The position numbers were made by a program, and so were the translations under genes. The notes under the pieces were generated by a model that searched no databases, was not told the DNA's origin, and worked only from the letters and a program-made list of their open reading frames with translations. From contig NZ_JACIEE010000006.1 in the NCBI RefSeq assembly GCF_014196765.1, positions 358,963 to 422,962 on the forward strand: a DNA stretch of 64,000 nt, given 5' to 3'. The DNA comes from Mycoplana azooxidifex (GTDB lineage: Bacteria; Pseudomonadota; Alphaproteobacteria; Rhizobiales; Rhizobiaceae). Positions 1 through 8,805 of this stretch are shown here, in pieces; position 1 is the first letter of the stretch, and each line of letters begins with the position of its first letter.

Positions 1-64
1 CATCGCCAACGGCGACTATGATATCCATTGGCTGGAGAACTATCTGGCCAAGACCAAGGCCTAG
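1..64 (+). CDS. accC: Biotin carboxylase, C-terminal end (partial)
   Basis: Only the last 20 codons and the TAG stop fall in the window. They read IANGDYDIHWLENYLAKTKA, which matches the usual C-terminus of the biotin carboxylase subunit of acetyl-CoA carboxylase, the enzyme that carboxylates biotin on AccB for fatty acid synthesis. The aat gene begins 10 bases after the stop, the accC-aat order known from rhizobia. The call rests on a short peptide plus this context. Confidence 0.7.
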   Translation, partial: IANGDYDIHWLENYLAKTKA

Positions 65-73
65 GGGAAGCGC

Positions 74-688
74 ATGGCAGGGCGACGCGGCAGGTCCCCG
101 GAAGTTACACCGGATCTCTTGCTGCGCGCCTATTCCATCGGTCTGTTTCCGATGGCCGATTCCGCGGACGACCCGGAACTCTTCTGGGTCGAGCCGGACA
201 TGCGCGGCGTCATTCCGCTGGACCGGTTCCACGTCTCGCGCAGCCTCGCCAAGAAAGTCCGCCAGAAGCCCTTCGACATCCGCGTCGACACCGCCTTCGA
301 GGCGGTGATCGAGGCCTGCGCACAGGCCGCACCCGACCGGCCCTCCACCTGGATCAACGCCAAGATCCGCGGGCTCTACGCGACCCTGCACCATATGGGA
401 CACGCCCACAGCGTCGAGGCCTGGGAGGGCAACGAGCTGGTCGGCGGTCTCTACGGCGTCTCGCTGGGGGCGGCCTTCTTCGGCGAAAGCATGTTTTCAC
501 GGCGCACCGATGCCTCGAAGATCTGTCTCGTGCATCTGGTCGAACGGCTGAGGGAGCGAGGCTTCCGCCTGCTCGACACCCAGTTCACCACCGAGCACCT
601 GAAGACCTTCGGCGCGATCGACGTGCCGAAGGTCGACTACGAATGCATGCTCTCCAAGGCGCTGGCTTCGCCGAATTTGGCTTTCTGA
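74..688 (+). CDS. aat: Leucyl/phenylalanyl-tRNA--protein transferase
   Basis: This 204-residue protein transfers Leu or Phe from charged tRNA to proteins with an N-terminal Arg or Lys, marking them for ClpS/ClpAP degradation (N-degron pathway, cytoplasm). Family motifs visible are [11 protein letters not shown] near residue 20, the WVEP block near residue 40, the [19 protein letters not shown] block near residues 121-139, and DTQFTTEHL near residue 178. The length is normal for the family. The ATG lies 10 bases after the accC stop, so the two genes are probably co-transcribed. Confidence 0.95.
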   Translation: MAGRRGRSPEVTPDLLLRAYSIGLFPMADSADDPELFWVEPDMRGVIPLDRFHVSRSLAKKVRQKPFDIRVDTAFEAVIEACAQAAPDRPSTWINAKIRGLYATLHHMGHAHSVEAWEGNELVGGLYGVSLGAAFFGESMFSRRTDASKICLVHLVERLRERGFRLLDTQFTTEHLKTFGAIDVPKVDYECMLSKALASPNLAF

Positions 689-825
689 GGGGCAGCGGTA
701 CGACAAGACCGCCCGCGCGTGAAAGAGCGCGGCGGCGCCGCCAAACTCGAGGCCTGTTGCGATAGGACGTCCGCTTCGCGCCTATTGCGGCCGTGTCGAA
801 GATGGTTGGTGACGACCAAAAGGGG

Positions 826-853
826 CCGAAAGCGGAAATGATTTCCGCTTCGG
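826..853. terminator. Hairpin between convergent aat and aldo/keto reductase genes
   Basis: An inverted repeat pairs CCGAAAGCGGAAAT with ATTTCCGCTTCGG with almost no loop. It sits between two converging genes, so it may end both transcripts. Neither side has a clear T run, so rho-independent termination is only a guess. Confidence 0.3.
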
Positions 854-905
854 TGGAGCTCGCCAGACCTCGTCGAACGGAACCCCTCGACGCAGCACCC
901 AGACG

Positions 906-1991
906 TCATTGTTCAAGCCGGTTCCTTGCGTTCGTCTGCGCATCCCGGATCAGACCCGAGTACAGCCGGTCCTTGCCCGGGTACCACGGCATCGTGCCGA
1001 TGGAGGAGAAGCCCGGGATAGCTTCCATGTGGGCCACCATCCGTCGGCGCATCGCCTCGTCGGGAAGCGGGCCGCGCATCGCCTGAAGGTTGTCGCTCAT
1101 GTGGTCCGGGTTGGACGTACCGCACAGGACACAGGTTACGGTGGGATGGGCCATGACCCACTTCAGAAAGAATTGCGCCCAGGTTTTCGCGCCGAACTCG
1201 CTTGCGAACTCCGGCAACGGATGACCTTCGACGACCTTGAGCAACCTGGCCTTTTCCAGCGGCAGATTGATCAGGATGGCGACACCATTGTCTGCGGCCG
1301 ATGGCAGCAGACGCTTTTCGGCATTCCTGTCGAAGATGGAGTAGTTGGTCTGCACAAAGTCGACCTCCCCGCTTTCGATGAACTTCGTCAGAGCCTCCTG
1401 GGCCGAAGCCTCGTGATGGGTGATACCGACGTGCCGGATCTTCCCTTCCTTTTTCCATGAACGAAGCAGCGGAACGACGACCTGCGCATTGGTGATACTG
1501 TGGCATTGCATCAGGTTGATCGTGTCACGCCAGGTACGCAGCTTCGACTGCCGAAAGCTTTCCTCCGCGTGACTTTCGTCGCCCAGATACTCTCCCGTTG
1601 CCCAGACCTTGTTTGCCAGGAAGGTTTCGGACGCCTCGGGCATCTCCGCCATGAACTGGCCGACGGTGACCTCGGCCGACCCGTACAAGGGCGAGGTATC
1701 GACGACACGGCCGCCGCCGGCGACATACCGCCGGAACACCTCCCGCAGGTCGTTGCGCGCATCACCCGGCCGCCGGTCGAATGTCAGGAATGTGCCCAGT
1801 CCCAGCGCCGTGAGCCGCTCTCCCGTTTTCGGTACCGTGCGCATCAGGACGGGTTCAGCTTCGGGCGCCAATGGCAGCGGCGCATAGCCTGTTGCGCCTT
1901 GCGCCCTTGTGTCTACTACGATCGCCGCGTTCGCGGCGGTCCAGCCAATCGCACCCAGAAAGCACCGTCGACCGATTGTCGTTCGGATCAT
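906..1991 (-). CDS. Tat-exported aldo/keto reductase
   Basis: This 361-residue protein is an aldo/keto reductase, a family that reduces carbonyls with NAD(P)H. The N-terminus carries a twin-arginine motif (GRRCFLG) followed by a hydrophobic stretch, so export by the Tat system is likely. The expected active-site elements are visible: DTSPLYGSAE (Asp/Tyr), FLANKVW (Lys) and NLMQCHS (His). The ATG at 1991 was chosen because GGAGG sits 7 bases upstream; a TTG at 2021 would extend the protein and overlap the upstream gene. It follows a metallo-beta-lactamase-fold gene on the same strand and probably shares its transcript. The substrate is unknown. An exported AKR needs a periplasmic or pre-bound cofactor, which is unusual. 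Confidence 0.85.
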   Translation of the reverse strand: MIRTTIGRRCFLGAIGWTAANAAIVVDTRAQGATGYAPLPLAPEAEPVLMRTVPKTGERLTALGLGTFLTFDRRPGDARNDLREVFRRYVAGGGRVVDTSPLYGSAEVTVGQFMAEMPEASETFLANKVWATGEYLGDESHAEESFRQSKLRTWRDTINLMQCHSITNAQVVVPLLRSWKKEGKIRHVGITHHEASAQEALTKFIESGEVDFVQTNYSIFDRNAEKRLLPSAADNGVAILINLPLEKARLLKVVEGHPLPEFASEFGAKTWAQFFLKWVMAHPTVTCVLCGTSNPDHMSDNLQAMRGPLPDEAMRRRMVAHMEAIPGFSSIGTMPWYPGKDRLYSGLIRDAQTNARNRLEQ

Positions 1992-2017
1992 GAATAAACC
2001 TCCAGTTCGATCTCTGG

Positions 2018-3004
2018 TCAAAACTGCCAGCCCGCCGGGACCCAGGCGTAACCCATGTCGGTCTTGAGCATTCTTCCCAGCCCCGGGAACGGGTAGTGAA
2101 ACCCGAGGACAAGCAGCCGATCGGTCGCGGCCATATCGAATATGCGGCGGCGCGACGCGAGCGCGGCGTCCTTGTCGCGATCAGGTCCGGGTCGCCATGG
2201 ATGGTCAATGTTGACGACCGGGTGATAGGCAAGGTCGGCTGTGAGAAGCAGTTGGTCGTTTTCGGAGTGGACCAGAAACGTCGCCATGCCAGGCGTATGC
2301 CCGGGCGCAGCTATCGTGGTGAGGCCCGGCACGATTTCCGCGCCCGCCTCGTAGAGTTCGATATCCTTTGCGATCGGCTCGACACTCCGCTTGATCGCCG
2401 CTGCGAACCGGTCGCGAAAGTCGCTCGGTACGGGCATGTAGGAGAGATCGGGATCGTTGCGCACAAAGAAATCCCAGTCTGCCCGGGGTGCGTAGACGAC
2501 GGCATTGGGAAATGCTTTTCCGCCCTCGCCATTGCGCAGATTGCCGACGTGATCGGGGTGGGTGTGGGACACCACGATCGTGTCGATATCGCCTGCATCG
2601 AGACCGATGGCGGCGAGATTGTCGAACACGCGCCCCCCATTCGGCCCCATCGTGGCCCCTGCTCCCGCCTCAAGCAATATCCGCCTGCCGCCGACTTCGA
2701 GCAGCAGCGTGTTGAGTTGAAGGGTCATGTGATCGGCAGGAAGGAAGGCGCGACGAAGCACCGCCTGCAGTTCGGCCTCCGGCGCGTCGTTGGCATAGAC
2801 GGATGGCGGGCCGCCGATCAGGCCATCGCTCAAGACCGTCGCTTTGATCTGCCCGACCGGGAAACGATAATATCCAACATTGCTGGCGTCCGGGCTCTGC
2901 ACCTGCGCATTGCCCGGGCCGGCCAAACCTCCCAGCAGGAGGGCGGAGGTTCCGGCAACCGCTGAAACCATGACCGTTCGCCGGTTCAAAGTGAGTCTAT
3001 CCAT
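2018..3004 (-). CDS. Tat-exported metallo-beta-lactamase-fold hydrolase
   Basis: This 328-residue protein has the MBL-fold metal site HTHPDH at residues 147-152, a later APGHTPGM segment and LLLTADLAYHP, giving the pattern of a dinuclear zinc hydrolase. The N-terminus has NRRTVMVSAVAG followed by Ala/Gly/Leu-rich sequence, a likely Tat signal. The upstream sequence GAAAGGAAAAGCA gives a ribosome site for the ATG. It is divergent from a LysR-type regulator 48 bases away and is followed by a second Tat-exported enzyme. The family includes lactonases and beta-lactamase-like esterases; the substrate cannot be told from the sequence. Confidence 0.87.
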   Translation of the reverse strand: MDRLTLNRRTVMVSAVAGTSALLLGGLAGPGNAQVQSPDASNVGYYRFPVGQIKATVLSDGLIGGPPSVYANDAPEAELQAVLRRAFLPADHMTLQLNTLLLEVGGRRILLEAGAGATMGPNGGRVFDNLAAIGLDAGDIDTIVVSHTHPDHVGNLRNGEGGKAFPNAVVYAPRADWDFFVRNDPDLSYMPVPSDFRDRFAAAIKRSVEPIAKDIELYEAGAEIVPGLTTIAAPGHTPGMATFLVHSENDQLLLTADLAYHPVVNIDHPWRPGPDRDKDAALASRRRIFDMAATDRLLVLGFHYPFPGLGRMLKTDMGYAWVPAGWQF

Positions 3005-3052
3005 TGCTTTTCCTTTCAGCCGACAACCCGCATGCGCGGAGGAGGTATTTAG

Positions 3053-4033
3053 ATGACCTCAAATCGCTGCGCTGATAAGACAGGTAAATCTACTCAGCTT
3101 GATAAGGCAGGCTTCGCAATGGACCAGTTTCGTTTGGACAGCCTCGATGTTTTCGCGGCGATCGTCAGGTGCGGCGGTTTCAGGGCGGCCGCACAGGAGC
3201 GAGGTGTTTCATCGTCGGCGCTCAGCCAAACAATCAACAGTCTGGAAGAGGCTCTCGGCATCCGCCTGCTCAACAGGACGACAAGAAGCGTTGCTCCGAC
3301 GGAGGCCGGAGAGCGTCTCCTGCGACGCCTCGGTCCTGCCTTGACGGACATCCGTCTCGCAGTCGATGACCTCAACCAGTTGAAGGATAATCCGTCCGGC
3401 ACCCTTCGCATCAATGCGCCGGGCCCCGCAATCGATCACCTGCTCTGTCCGGCAATGTTCACCTTCATGGACACATACCCGGACATCAAGGTCGAGCTTG
3501 TCAGCGATGCAGCGGTCATCGACATCGTCGAGCAAGGCTTTGACGCGGGCGTCCGTTTCGGGAAGCAACTGGCACAAGATATGATCGCGGTCCCGCTGGG
3601 ACCATCGCTTCGATACGCGATCGTGGCGTCGCCGGACTATATTGCAAAGCATGGCCTGCCTCTGACCCCCAACGATCTCGCTCGCCACAACTGCATTCGC
3701 CGACGATTTCCCGGCGGAATGCTGGTGTCATGGAAGTTTGAAAAAGGCGGAGACACCCTGGATGTCTTGCCGGAGGGGCGACTAACGCTGAGTTCGGCAC
3801 ACAACGAACTGCAGGCCGCTGTCGCCGGATGCGGATTGGCCCATGTCTTCGAGGACTACGCCACACATCACCTTACAAGTGGTAGGTTGACGGAGGTGCT
3901 GAAGGACTGGAGCCCCCTCTTGCCAAGCTGGTATCTCTATTACCCGAGCAAAAGACACTCTAGCGCGGCCATGCGAGTACTGGTGAGCTTCCTGCGCTCC
4001 CATGATTGGAACATGTCCCAGATGCCAGCTTAA
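3053..4033 (+). CDS. LysR-family transcriptional regulator
   Basis: This is a LysR-type regulator with an N-terminal winged helix (LDSLDVFAAIVRCGGFRAAA, then SSSALSQTINSLEEALGIRL) and a C-terminal substrate-binding domain; up to 326 residues. The ATG at 3053 has a very strong GGAGGAGG ribosome site 7 bases upstream. An internal ATG at 3119 (MDQFRLDSLDVF) gives the usual LysR N-terminus, so the true start is uncertain. It is divergent from the MBL-fold and aldo/keto reductase genes, the classic arrangement for a regulator of its neighbours. The inducer is unknown. Confidence 0.88.
   Translation: MTSNRCADKTGKSTQLDKAGFAMDQFRLDSLDVFAAIVRCGGFRAAAQERGVSSSALSQTINSLEEALGIRLLNRTTRSVAPTEAGERLLRRLGPALTDIRLAVDDLNQLKDNPSGTLRINAPGPAIDHLLCPAMFTFMDTYPDIKVELVSDAAVIDIVEQGFDAGVRFGKQLAQDMIAVPLGPSLRYAIVASPDYIAKHGLPLTPNDLARHNCIRRRFPGGMLVSWKFEKGGDTLDVLPEGRLTLSSAHNELQAAVAGCGLAHVFEDYATHHLTSGRLTEVLKDWSPLLPSWYLYYPSKRHSSAAMRVLVSFLRSHDWNMSQMPA
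3074..3111. promoter_or_regulatory. Paired GATAAGRCAGG direct repeat near the LysR start
   Basis: GATAAGACAGG (3074-3084) and GATAAGGCAGG (3101-3111) form a near-perfect 11-base direct repeat with starts 27 bases apart. They lie in the divergent control region if the regulator starts at 3119, or inside its first codons if it starts at 3053. A role as a regulator binding site is inference. Confidence 0.35.
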
Positions 4034-4227
4034 TTGAACTGCTATGAACTACGCCTGACTCCCTTCGCAAAGACTCCCGTAAACGAGACTTCAAGAGAAG
4101 ACGCCTTTCATCCGCGGACAGGATGCGGGGACGCTGTCACGAAGGTCTGTGGATGACCGCAAAGGGCCAAATGCCGACATAGCCCAGCCGTTGCCACTCT
4201 CGTCGCTTTCGCTGCAAGCGCAGAGCC

Positions 4228-4668
4228 CTATTGCGCGCTCGTCGTTTCCGGCGGAGGCACGTCGGACTTCGTCTTGCACTCGACGAGCCAGACGTCATAG
4301 ACGGGATGCTCGACGGCGTTGAGGCCCGGGCTTTCGGCGAACATCCAGCCGGTGAAGATGCGGCGGATCTTGCGGTCGAGGGTGATCTCGTCGACCTCGA
4401 CGAAGGAATCGACCTTCTGGGCTTCCGTGTCGTCGCGGTTGTAGCAGACGCGCGGGGTGACCTGCAGCGCGCCGAACTGCACGGTTTCGCCGACATAGAC
4501 GTCGAAGGAGGTGATGCGGCCGGTGATCTTGTCGAGCCCGGAGAACACCGCGACGGGATTGGCGATGCGGGCTGCCTCGGCGGGCGCTGCGGCAAGGGCG
4601 GCCACACCGAGAGCGGCGAGTGCGCATGCCCTGCGCGAAGCGATTGTCAGCCTGCCTGCCAAATCCAT
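4228..4668 (-). CDS. DUF2155 domain-containing exported protein
   Basis: A protein of about 146 residues with an N-terminal signal peptide (hydrophobic LAALGVAALAAAPAEA) and a DUF2155 domain from roughly residue 40 on, recognisable by FSGLDKITGRITSFDVYVG, RVCYNRDD and RIFTGWMFAESPGLNAVEHPVYDVWL. Conserved cysteines occur in RVCY and VECKT. Function is unknown; the family is common in Alphaproteobacteria and is typically encoded beside the NDUFA12-like gene, as here. The ATG at 4668 is preferred; an in-frame GTG at 4686 would add six residues. Confidence 0.85.
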   Translation of the reverse strand: MDLAGRLTIASRRACALAALGVAALAAAPAEAARIANPVAVFSGLDKITGRITSFDVYVGETVQFGALQVTPRVCYNRDDTEAQKVDSFVEVDEITLDRKIRRIFTGWMFAESPGLNAVEHPVYDVWLVECKTKSDVPPPETTSAQ

Positions 4669-4723
4669 ACCCTTCAAGTCTTCCACATGAGAATCGGCCC
4701 GGCGCGATGTCCGGGCCCGTCTG

Positions 4724-4834
4724 CGCTAAAGCGCGTCGCGATCCTCCGGATTCGCTGTTGGCGCTTTAGGCCTTTGTTTTTACGCATGTCTTTAGCCCGA
4801 AACCGGTTCCCACTTTCGGGAGACATGCTCTAGC
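4724..4834. repeat. Rhizobial intergenic palindromic element
   Basis: The spacer between the DUF2155 gene and the NDUFA12-like gene holds two nested inverted repeats: CGCTAAAGCGC facing GGCGCTTTAG, and GCATGTCT facing AGACATGC with inner arms CCCGAAA and TTTCGGG. The whole matches an abundant short intergenic repeat of rhizobial genomes (RIME-like). It is non-coding. Confidence 0.7.
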
Positions 4835-4856
4835 GGTCAAATGTGGCGAAAGCGGT

Positions 4857-5255
4857 TCAGCCGCCCGGGGTCCAGGCGTCGTAGTCGCCGGAGACACGGG
4901 GGCGTTCGCCGGCGGCGGCGAGCGAGCCCGGCGGGCGGTAGGCCTGAGCCGAACCGGTGCCGTTGGGGCGATGGTTCTTTTCCCACTCGCGCGCCTTGTA
5001 GTCTTCATCCGCAGGGGAAACGTCGGTGCGGTGGTGCATCCAGCCGTGCCAGCCGGGCGGGATCGCCGAGGCGTCGGCGTAGCCTTTGTAGATCACCCAG
5101 CGGCGCGTGCGGCCTTCGCTGTCCGTGCCGCCGCCCTGATAGTAGACGTTGCCGAACTGATCCTCGCCCACCTTCTTGCCGAAGCGCCAAGTATGGAAGC
5201 GCGTTCCGATGGTCTGTCCGTTCCACCAGGTGAAGATCTGCTTGAGAAGGTTCAT
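4857..5255 (-). CDS. NADH:ubiquinone oxidoreductase accessory subunit, NDUFA12 family
   Basis: This 132-residue protein belongs to the NDUFA12 (B17.2) family, an accessory subunit of respiratory complex I shared by Alphaproteobacteria and mitochondria. Typical blocks are TRFHTWRFGKKVGEDQFGNVYY, RRWVIYKGYADASAIPPGWHGWMHH and the C-terminal YRPPGS. It presumably acts at the membrane arm/matrix arm junction of the cytoplasmic-membrane enzyme. It lies upstream of the DUF2155 gene on the same strand, a pairing conserved in rhizobia. Confidence 0.93.
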   Translation of the reverse strand: MNLLKQIFTWWNGQTIGTRFHTWRFGKKVGEDQFGNVYYQGGGTDSEGRTRRWVIYKGYADASAIPPGWHGWMHHRTDVSPADEDYKAREWEKNHRPNGTGSAQAYRPPGSLAAAGERPRVSGDYDAWTPGG

Positions 5256-5411
5256 GATCGCCGTCCTTGGGCGGACCTGCCGGGTGCAGGCACCGCTGTC
5301 GAAATAGTCTCCCGCTTATGGCGCGGCGGCAAGTGAATGTCCAGCGATTCCCGGCGTTTCAAGCGGGGTTTTGCCGCCTTCCGGCGCCCGACGGCCGAAG
5401 CGCTGCCACGT

Positions 5412-5921
5412 TCAGCCGAGCGTCTTCTCATAGACCAGCGCCGGTATCCCGGACTGGCTGCCCGACTGGTCGCCGCCGCAATTGCCGGTCTCGCCGACCT
5501 TCTCGAACCCGTGCGCCTCGTAGAACGCGATTGCCGCTGTGTTCCGCGGCTCCACCTCGAGCCGCATGACCTTCGCGTCCGGAAAGCAGGTCTCGAGCTC
5601 GGCGAACATGTCGCGGCCGATCCTCTGCCCCTGGTGCTGCGGCAGGACATAGAGCTGGTGCAGGATCGCGACCGTCGGCTCGCTCGCCGACATGGCCGCG
5701 TAGCCCATGCCACCCAGCGCCTTTCCGTCGTCGGCGACGACGAATTCGGAGTCCTTGCGCTTCAGCTTTTCCGCAAGCGCCTGGACCGAGTGCCACTTCG
5801 CCGTGATCTCGGAGACTTTGTCGACGCCGTAAACTGCGTCGTAGGTCGCATGCCAGGTCGCGGCCAGAAGCGCGCTGACTTTCTCAAGGTCGTGCTCCGA
5901 GGCCGTGCGGACGAAGAACAC
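5412..5921 (-). CDS. GNAT-family N-acetyltransferase (after gatB)
   Basis: A 169-residue GNAT protein with the acetyl-CoA-binding motif A around LHQLYVLPQHQGQRIGRDMF (residues about 86-105) and a typical C-terminal AIAFYEAHGFEKVGE. Members move an acetyl group from acetyl-CoA to an amine; the acceptor is not predictable. The start codon is 4 bases past the gatB stop, so it is almost certainly co-transcribed with gatB. Confidence 0.88.
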   Translation of the reverse strand: MFFVRTASEHDLEKVSALLAATWHATYDAVYGVDKVSEITAKWHSVQALAEKLKRKDSEFVVADDGKALGGMGYAAMSASEPTVAILHQLYVLPQHQGQRIGRDMFAELETCFPDAKVMRLEVEPRNTAAIAFYEAHGFEKVGETGNCGGDQSGSQSGIPALVYEKTLG

Positions 5922-5925
5922 CGCC

Positions 5926-7428
5926 CTATTCCTCGATGCCGAGCTTGGCCTTGACGAGCGCCTGGACGGCCTGCGGGTTGGCCTTGCCTCCGGTCGCCTT
6001 CATCACCTGGCCGACGAACCACCCGGCCAGCGTCGGCTTGGCCTTGACCTTTTCGACCTGGTCCGGATTGGCGGCGATGATGTCATCGACGGCCTTCTCG
6101 ATCGCGCCGGTATCGGTGACCTGCTTCATGCCGCGGCTCTCGACGATCTCGCCCGGCACGCCGCCCTCGTTCCAGACGATCTCGAACAGGTCCTTGGCGA
6201 TCTTGCCGGAAATGGTCTCGTCCTTGATCAGGTCGATGATGCCGCCGAGCTGGAAGGGCGAAACCGGTGTCTCTTCAATGCCCTTGCCGGCTTTGTTCAA
6301 GGCGCCCAGCAGGTCGTTGATGACCCAATTGGCAGCGGCCTTTCCGTCGCGGCCGGAAGCAACCGCCTCGAAATAGTCGGCGATCGCCTTTTCCGAGACC
6401 AGCACCGAGGCGTCATAGACCGAAAGGCCGAGCTCGGCTACGAAACGCGCCTTCTTGTCGTCCGGCAGTTCCGGCAGGTGCTGCTTCAGTTCCTCGACAT
6501 AGGCGTCGTCGAATTCGAGCGGAAGCAGGTCCGGATCGGGGAAATAGCGATAGTCGTGCGCGTCTTCCTTCGAGCGCATCGAGCGGGTCTCGCCCTTGTT
6601 CGGATCGAACAGGCGGGTCTCCTGGTCGATGGAGCCGCCGTCCTCCAGAATGCCGATCTGGCGGCGGGCCTCGTATTCGATCGCCTGGCCGATGAAGCGG
6701 ATGGAGTTGACGTTCTTGATCTCGCAGCGCGTGCCGAAGCCCTCGCCCGGACGACGCACGGAGACGTTGACGTCGGCGCGCATCGAGCCTTCGTCCATGT
6801 TGCCGTCGCAGGTGCCGAGATAGCGCACGATCGAGCGCAGCTTGGTCATGTAGGCCTTGGCCTCGTCGGAGGAGCGCATGTCCGGCTTCGACACGATCTC
6901 CATCAGCGCCACGCCGGAGCGGTTGAGGTCGACATGGGACATGGTCGGATGCTGGTCGTGCATCGACTTGCCGGCGTCCTGCTCCAGGTGCAGGCGCTCG
7001 ATGCCGATCTCGATGTCCTCGAAATTGCCCTGGCGATCCGGTCCGAGCGAGATGACGATCTGGCCCTCGCCGACGATCGGATCCTTGTACTGCGAGATCT
7101 GGTAGCCCTGCGGCAGGTCCGGGTAGAAATAGTTCTTGCGGTCGAAGATCGAGCGGTTGTTGATCTGCGCCTTCAGGCCGAGGCCGGTGCGGATCGCCTG
7201 GCGCACGCATTCCTCGTTGATGACCGGCAGCATGCCCGGCATGGCCGCATCGACGAGCGAGACATTGGCATTCGGAGCGTTGCCGAACTCGTTCGCAGCG
7301 CCCGAGAAGAGCTTCGAATTGCTGGTGACCTGCGCGTGCACCTCCATGCCGATGATCACCTCCCAGTCGCCGGTGGCGCCGGGGATGAAACGTTTCGGAT
7401 CGGGGGTGCGGACGTCGACGAGGGTCAT
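5926..7428 (-). CDS. gatB: Asp-tRNA(Asn)/Glu-tRNA(Gln) amidotransferase subunit B
   Basis: A 500-residue GatB, the kinase/tRNA-binding subunit of GatCAB, which converts mischarged Glu-tRNA(Gln) or Asp-tRNA(Asn) to the amidated form. The family signature [20 protein letters not shown] is present near residues 92-111, with GMEVHAQV near the N-terminus and the helical YqeY-like tail at the C-terminus. The ATG at 7428 ([10 protein letters not shown]) gives the usual rhizobial length; longer readings upstream are not family-like. gatC and gatA lie about 1.6-4 kb upstream on the same strand, separated by accessory genes. Confidence 0.97.
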   Translation of the reverse strand: MTLVDVRTPDPKRFIPGATGDWEVIIGMEVHAQVTSNSKLFSGAANEFGNAPNANVSLVDAAMPGMLPVINEECVRQAIRTGLGLKAQINNRSIFDRKNYFYPDLPQGYQISQYKDPIVGEGQIVISLGPDRQGNFEDIEIGIERLHLEQDAGKSMHDQHPTMSHVDLNRSGVALMEIVSKPDMRSSDEAKAYMTKLRSIVRYLGTCDGNMDEGSMRADVNVSVRRPGEGFGTRCEIKNVNSIRFIGQAIEYEARRQIGILEDGGSIDQETRLFDPNKGETRSMRSKEDAHDYRYFPDPDLLPLEFDDAYVEELKQHLPELPDDKKARFVAELGLSVYDASVLVSEKAIADYFEAVASGRDGKAAANWVINDLLGALNKAGKGIEETPVSPFQLGGIIDLIKDETISGKIAKDLFEIVWNEGGVPGEIVESRGMKQVTDTGAIEKAVDDIIAANPDQVEKVKAKPTLAGWFVGQVMKATGGKANPQAVQALVKAKLGIEE

Positions 7429-7588
7429 GGACAAGCTCTTGGAAGATCGCTTCGGATGGCTGATTTTCGAACTGTGTCGGTAGACCATATGGGCAGACGG
7501 CGCAAGGGTTGGGGCCGCCCGACAAAAGGCATCATCAACGCGATGCCCCCTCCGCACAATCTTAACTGCGGCGGGCTAAGCTCGGTGC

Positions 7589-7900
7589 ATGATCGCGCTT
7601 GCCATCGCCACGGCTCTCCTCGGCATCAACCTCGCCGCTTTTCTCGCCTTCTGGTGGGACAAGGAGGCTGCACGCGCGGGCGGATGGCGGGTGCGGGAAG
7701 ACACGCTGCTCGGCCTCGCCGTGATCGGCGGCAGCCTCGGGGCGCTCGCGGCCCAGCGCATGCTTCGACACAAGACACGCAAGCAGCCGTTCCGCACCGG
7801 GCTGCCGGCGATCGTGGCCGTGCACGCCGCGATTGGCATGGCGCTTCTGGCTTTCTCCGGCCATCTTCTCGACTTGCTCCATTGGCTCGCCCGATCCTGA
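7589..7900 (+). CDS. DUF1294 family small membrane protein
   Basis: A 103-residue protein with two or three membrane helices. It carries the DUF1294 hallmarks FWWDKEAARAGGWRV, LLGLAVIGGSLGALAAQRM and RHKTRKQPFR. Function is unknown. It is transcribed opposite to the gat genes around it and sits alone between gatB and a GNAT gene. Confidence 0.85.
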   Translation: MIALAIATALLGINLAAFLAFWWDKEAARAGGWRVREDTLLGLAVIGGSLGALAAQRMLRHKTRKQPFRTGLPAIVAVHAAIGMALLAFSGHLLDLLHWLARS

Positions 7901-7944
7901 CCTGGATTTGGATTCACGCCGAAAGACTGCCGCCGCGCCCGCCT

Positions 7945-8460
7945 TCAGAACCCGCCCGGGCCGTAGCCGATCGGCTGGTCCTCTATGAGTTGCCGCCGCA
8001 GGCCGACCGATTCCACGTCGCGGTCCAGCTTGGGCGAATAGGCGACCGACAGCCAGTTCACCGAATAGCCCCGGTTGCGGAAGAAGGCGAGCGCGGGGGC
8101 GTTGCGGGCATGCGTCTGCAGGTCCGCGGTCTCGACGTTGGACCGGCGCATCTCGTCCTCGATCGCGGCAAGAAGAGCCGTACCGATTCCGCGGCGCTGC
8201 AGGGCCGGATCGACCCAGAGGTCGGTGATCTCCTCGTCGAGCTTCTCGCGCGCCGCCCAGCCGGCGATGCGCCCGCCGTCCTCGGCGACGATCACCTTGA
8301 CCCAGTTCGCCGACAGGAACTGCAGGAACGCCGTGCGGGCGTTGTCCCGCAACGCATTCAGGTCGGCGACCCCCGTCACCGCCTGTTCCCATGCCCGCAT
8401 GCCGACTTCGGCCAATGCGGGGACGTCCTCGCTATGCGCATATCGAATGGTCGTCATCAA
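7945..8460 (-). CDS. GNAT-family N-acetyltransferase (between gatA and gatB)
   Basis: A 171-residue GNAT acetyltransferase. Motif A is visible as ITDLWVDPALQRRGIGTALL (residues about 94-113), followed by LQTHARNAPALAFFRNRGY. It begins MMTTIRYAHSEDV, with AGGGG 8 bases upstream of the first ATG. The acceptor is unknown. It follows the toxin gene of the toxin-antitoxin pair on the same strand. Confidence 0.87.
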   Translation of the reverse strand: MMTTIRYAHSEDVPALAEVGMRAWEQAVTGVADLNALRDNARTAFLQFLSANWVKVIVAEDGGRIAGWAAREKLDEEITDLWVDPALQRRGIGTALLAAIEDEMRRSNVETADLQTHARNAPALAFFRNRGYSVNWLSVAYSPKLDRDVESVGLRRQLIEDQPIGYGPGGF

Positions 8461-8520
8461 GCCAGCCCCTGTTCGGCTGCATCAAACCATTCGAATCGCC
8501 GCTTGGCGAGAGGGCACGCG

Positions 8521-8805
8521 TTACGGGAGTTTTCGCCGCTCATGGACGATCGCGATCACCTCGATCTCCGTCGCGGCCGGGAAATGATAGACGGCAAAAT
8601 ACGGAAGCCGGACGATCGGCAGTTCGCGCGTCTCCGGCACGCGCCCGTCGCGACCGAGGATAGGGAAGTGCTTCAGCATGGCTATCGATTGCAATATGCG
8701 CGCAATGACCCGATCGGCGACGATCGCATCGTCCTTCGCGATGAATCTGCGAATTGCGGTCAGGTCGGCAAGGGCACGCGGCGAGAAGCTAAGGTTCAAG
8801 ACCAA
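8521..8805 (-). CDS. RelE/ParE-family toxin
   Basis: A 94-residue protein with the ParE/RelE fold pattern: LSFSPRALADLTAIRRFIA at the N-terminus, a central helix, LPIVRLPYFAVYHF, and a C-terminal VIAIVHERRKLP. Toxins of the ParE branch poison DNA gyrase, while RelE ones cut mRNA on the ribosome; the sequence looks closer to ParE. Its start overlaps the end of the antitoxin gene by 17 bases, indicating translational coupling. Confidence 0.85.
   Translation of the reverse strand: MVLNLSFSPRALADLTAIRRFIAKDDAIVADRVIARILQSIAMLKHFPILGRDGRVPETRELPIVRLPYFAVYHFPAATEIEVIAIVHERRKLP

Noticed and set aside
689-905. Possible small gene after aat
   Set aside because: Short frames here overlap hairpin sequence and have no ribosome site or family similarity.
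4091-4279. Short minus-strand frame between the LysR gene and the DUF2155 gene
   Set aside because: 62 codons, no family, no ribosome site, and it overlaps the end of the DUF2155 gene.
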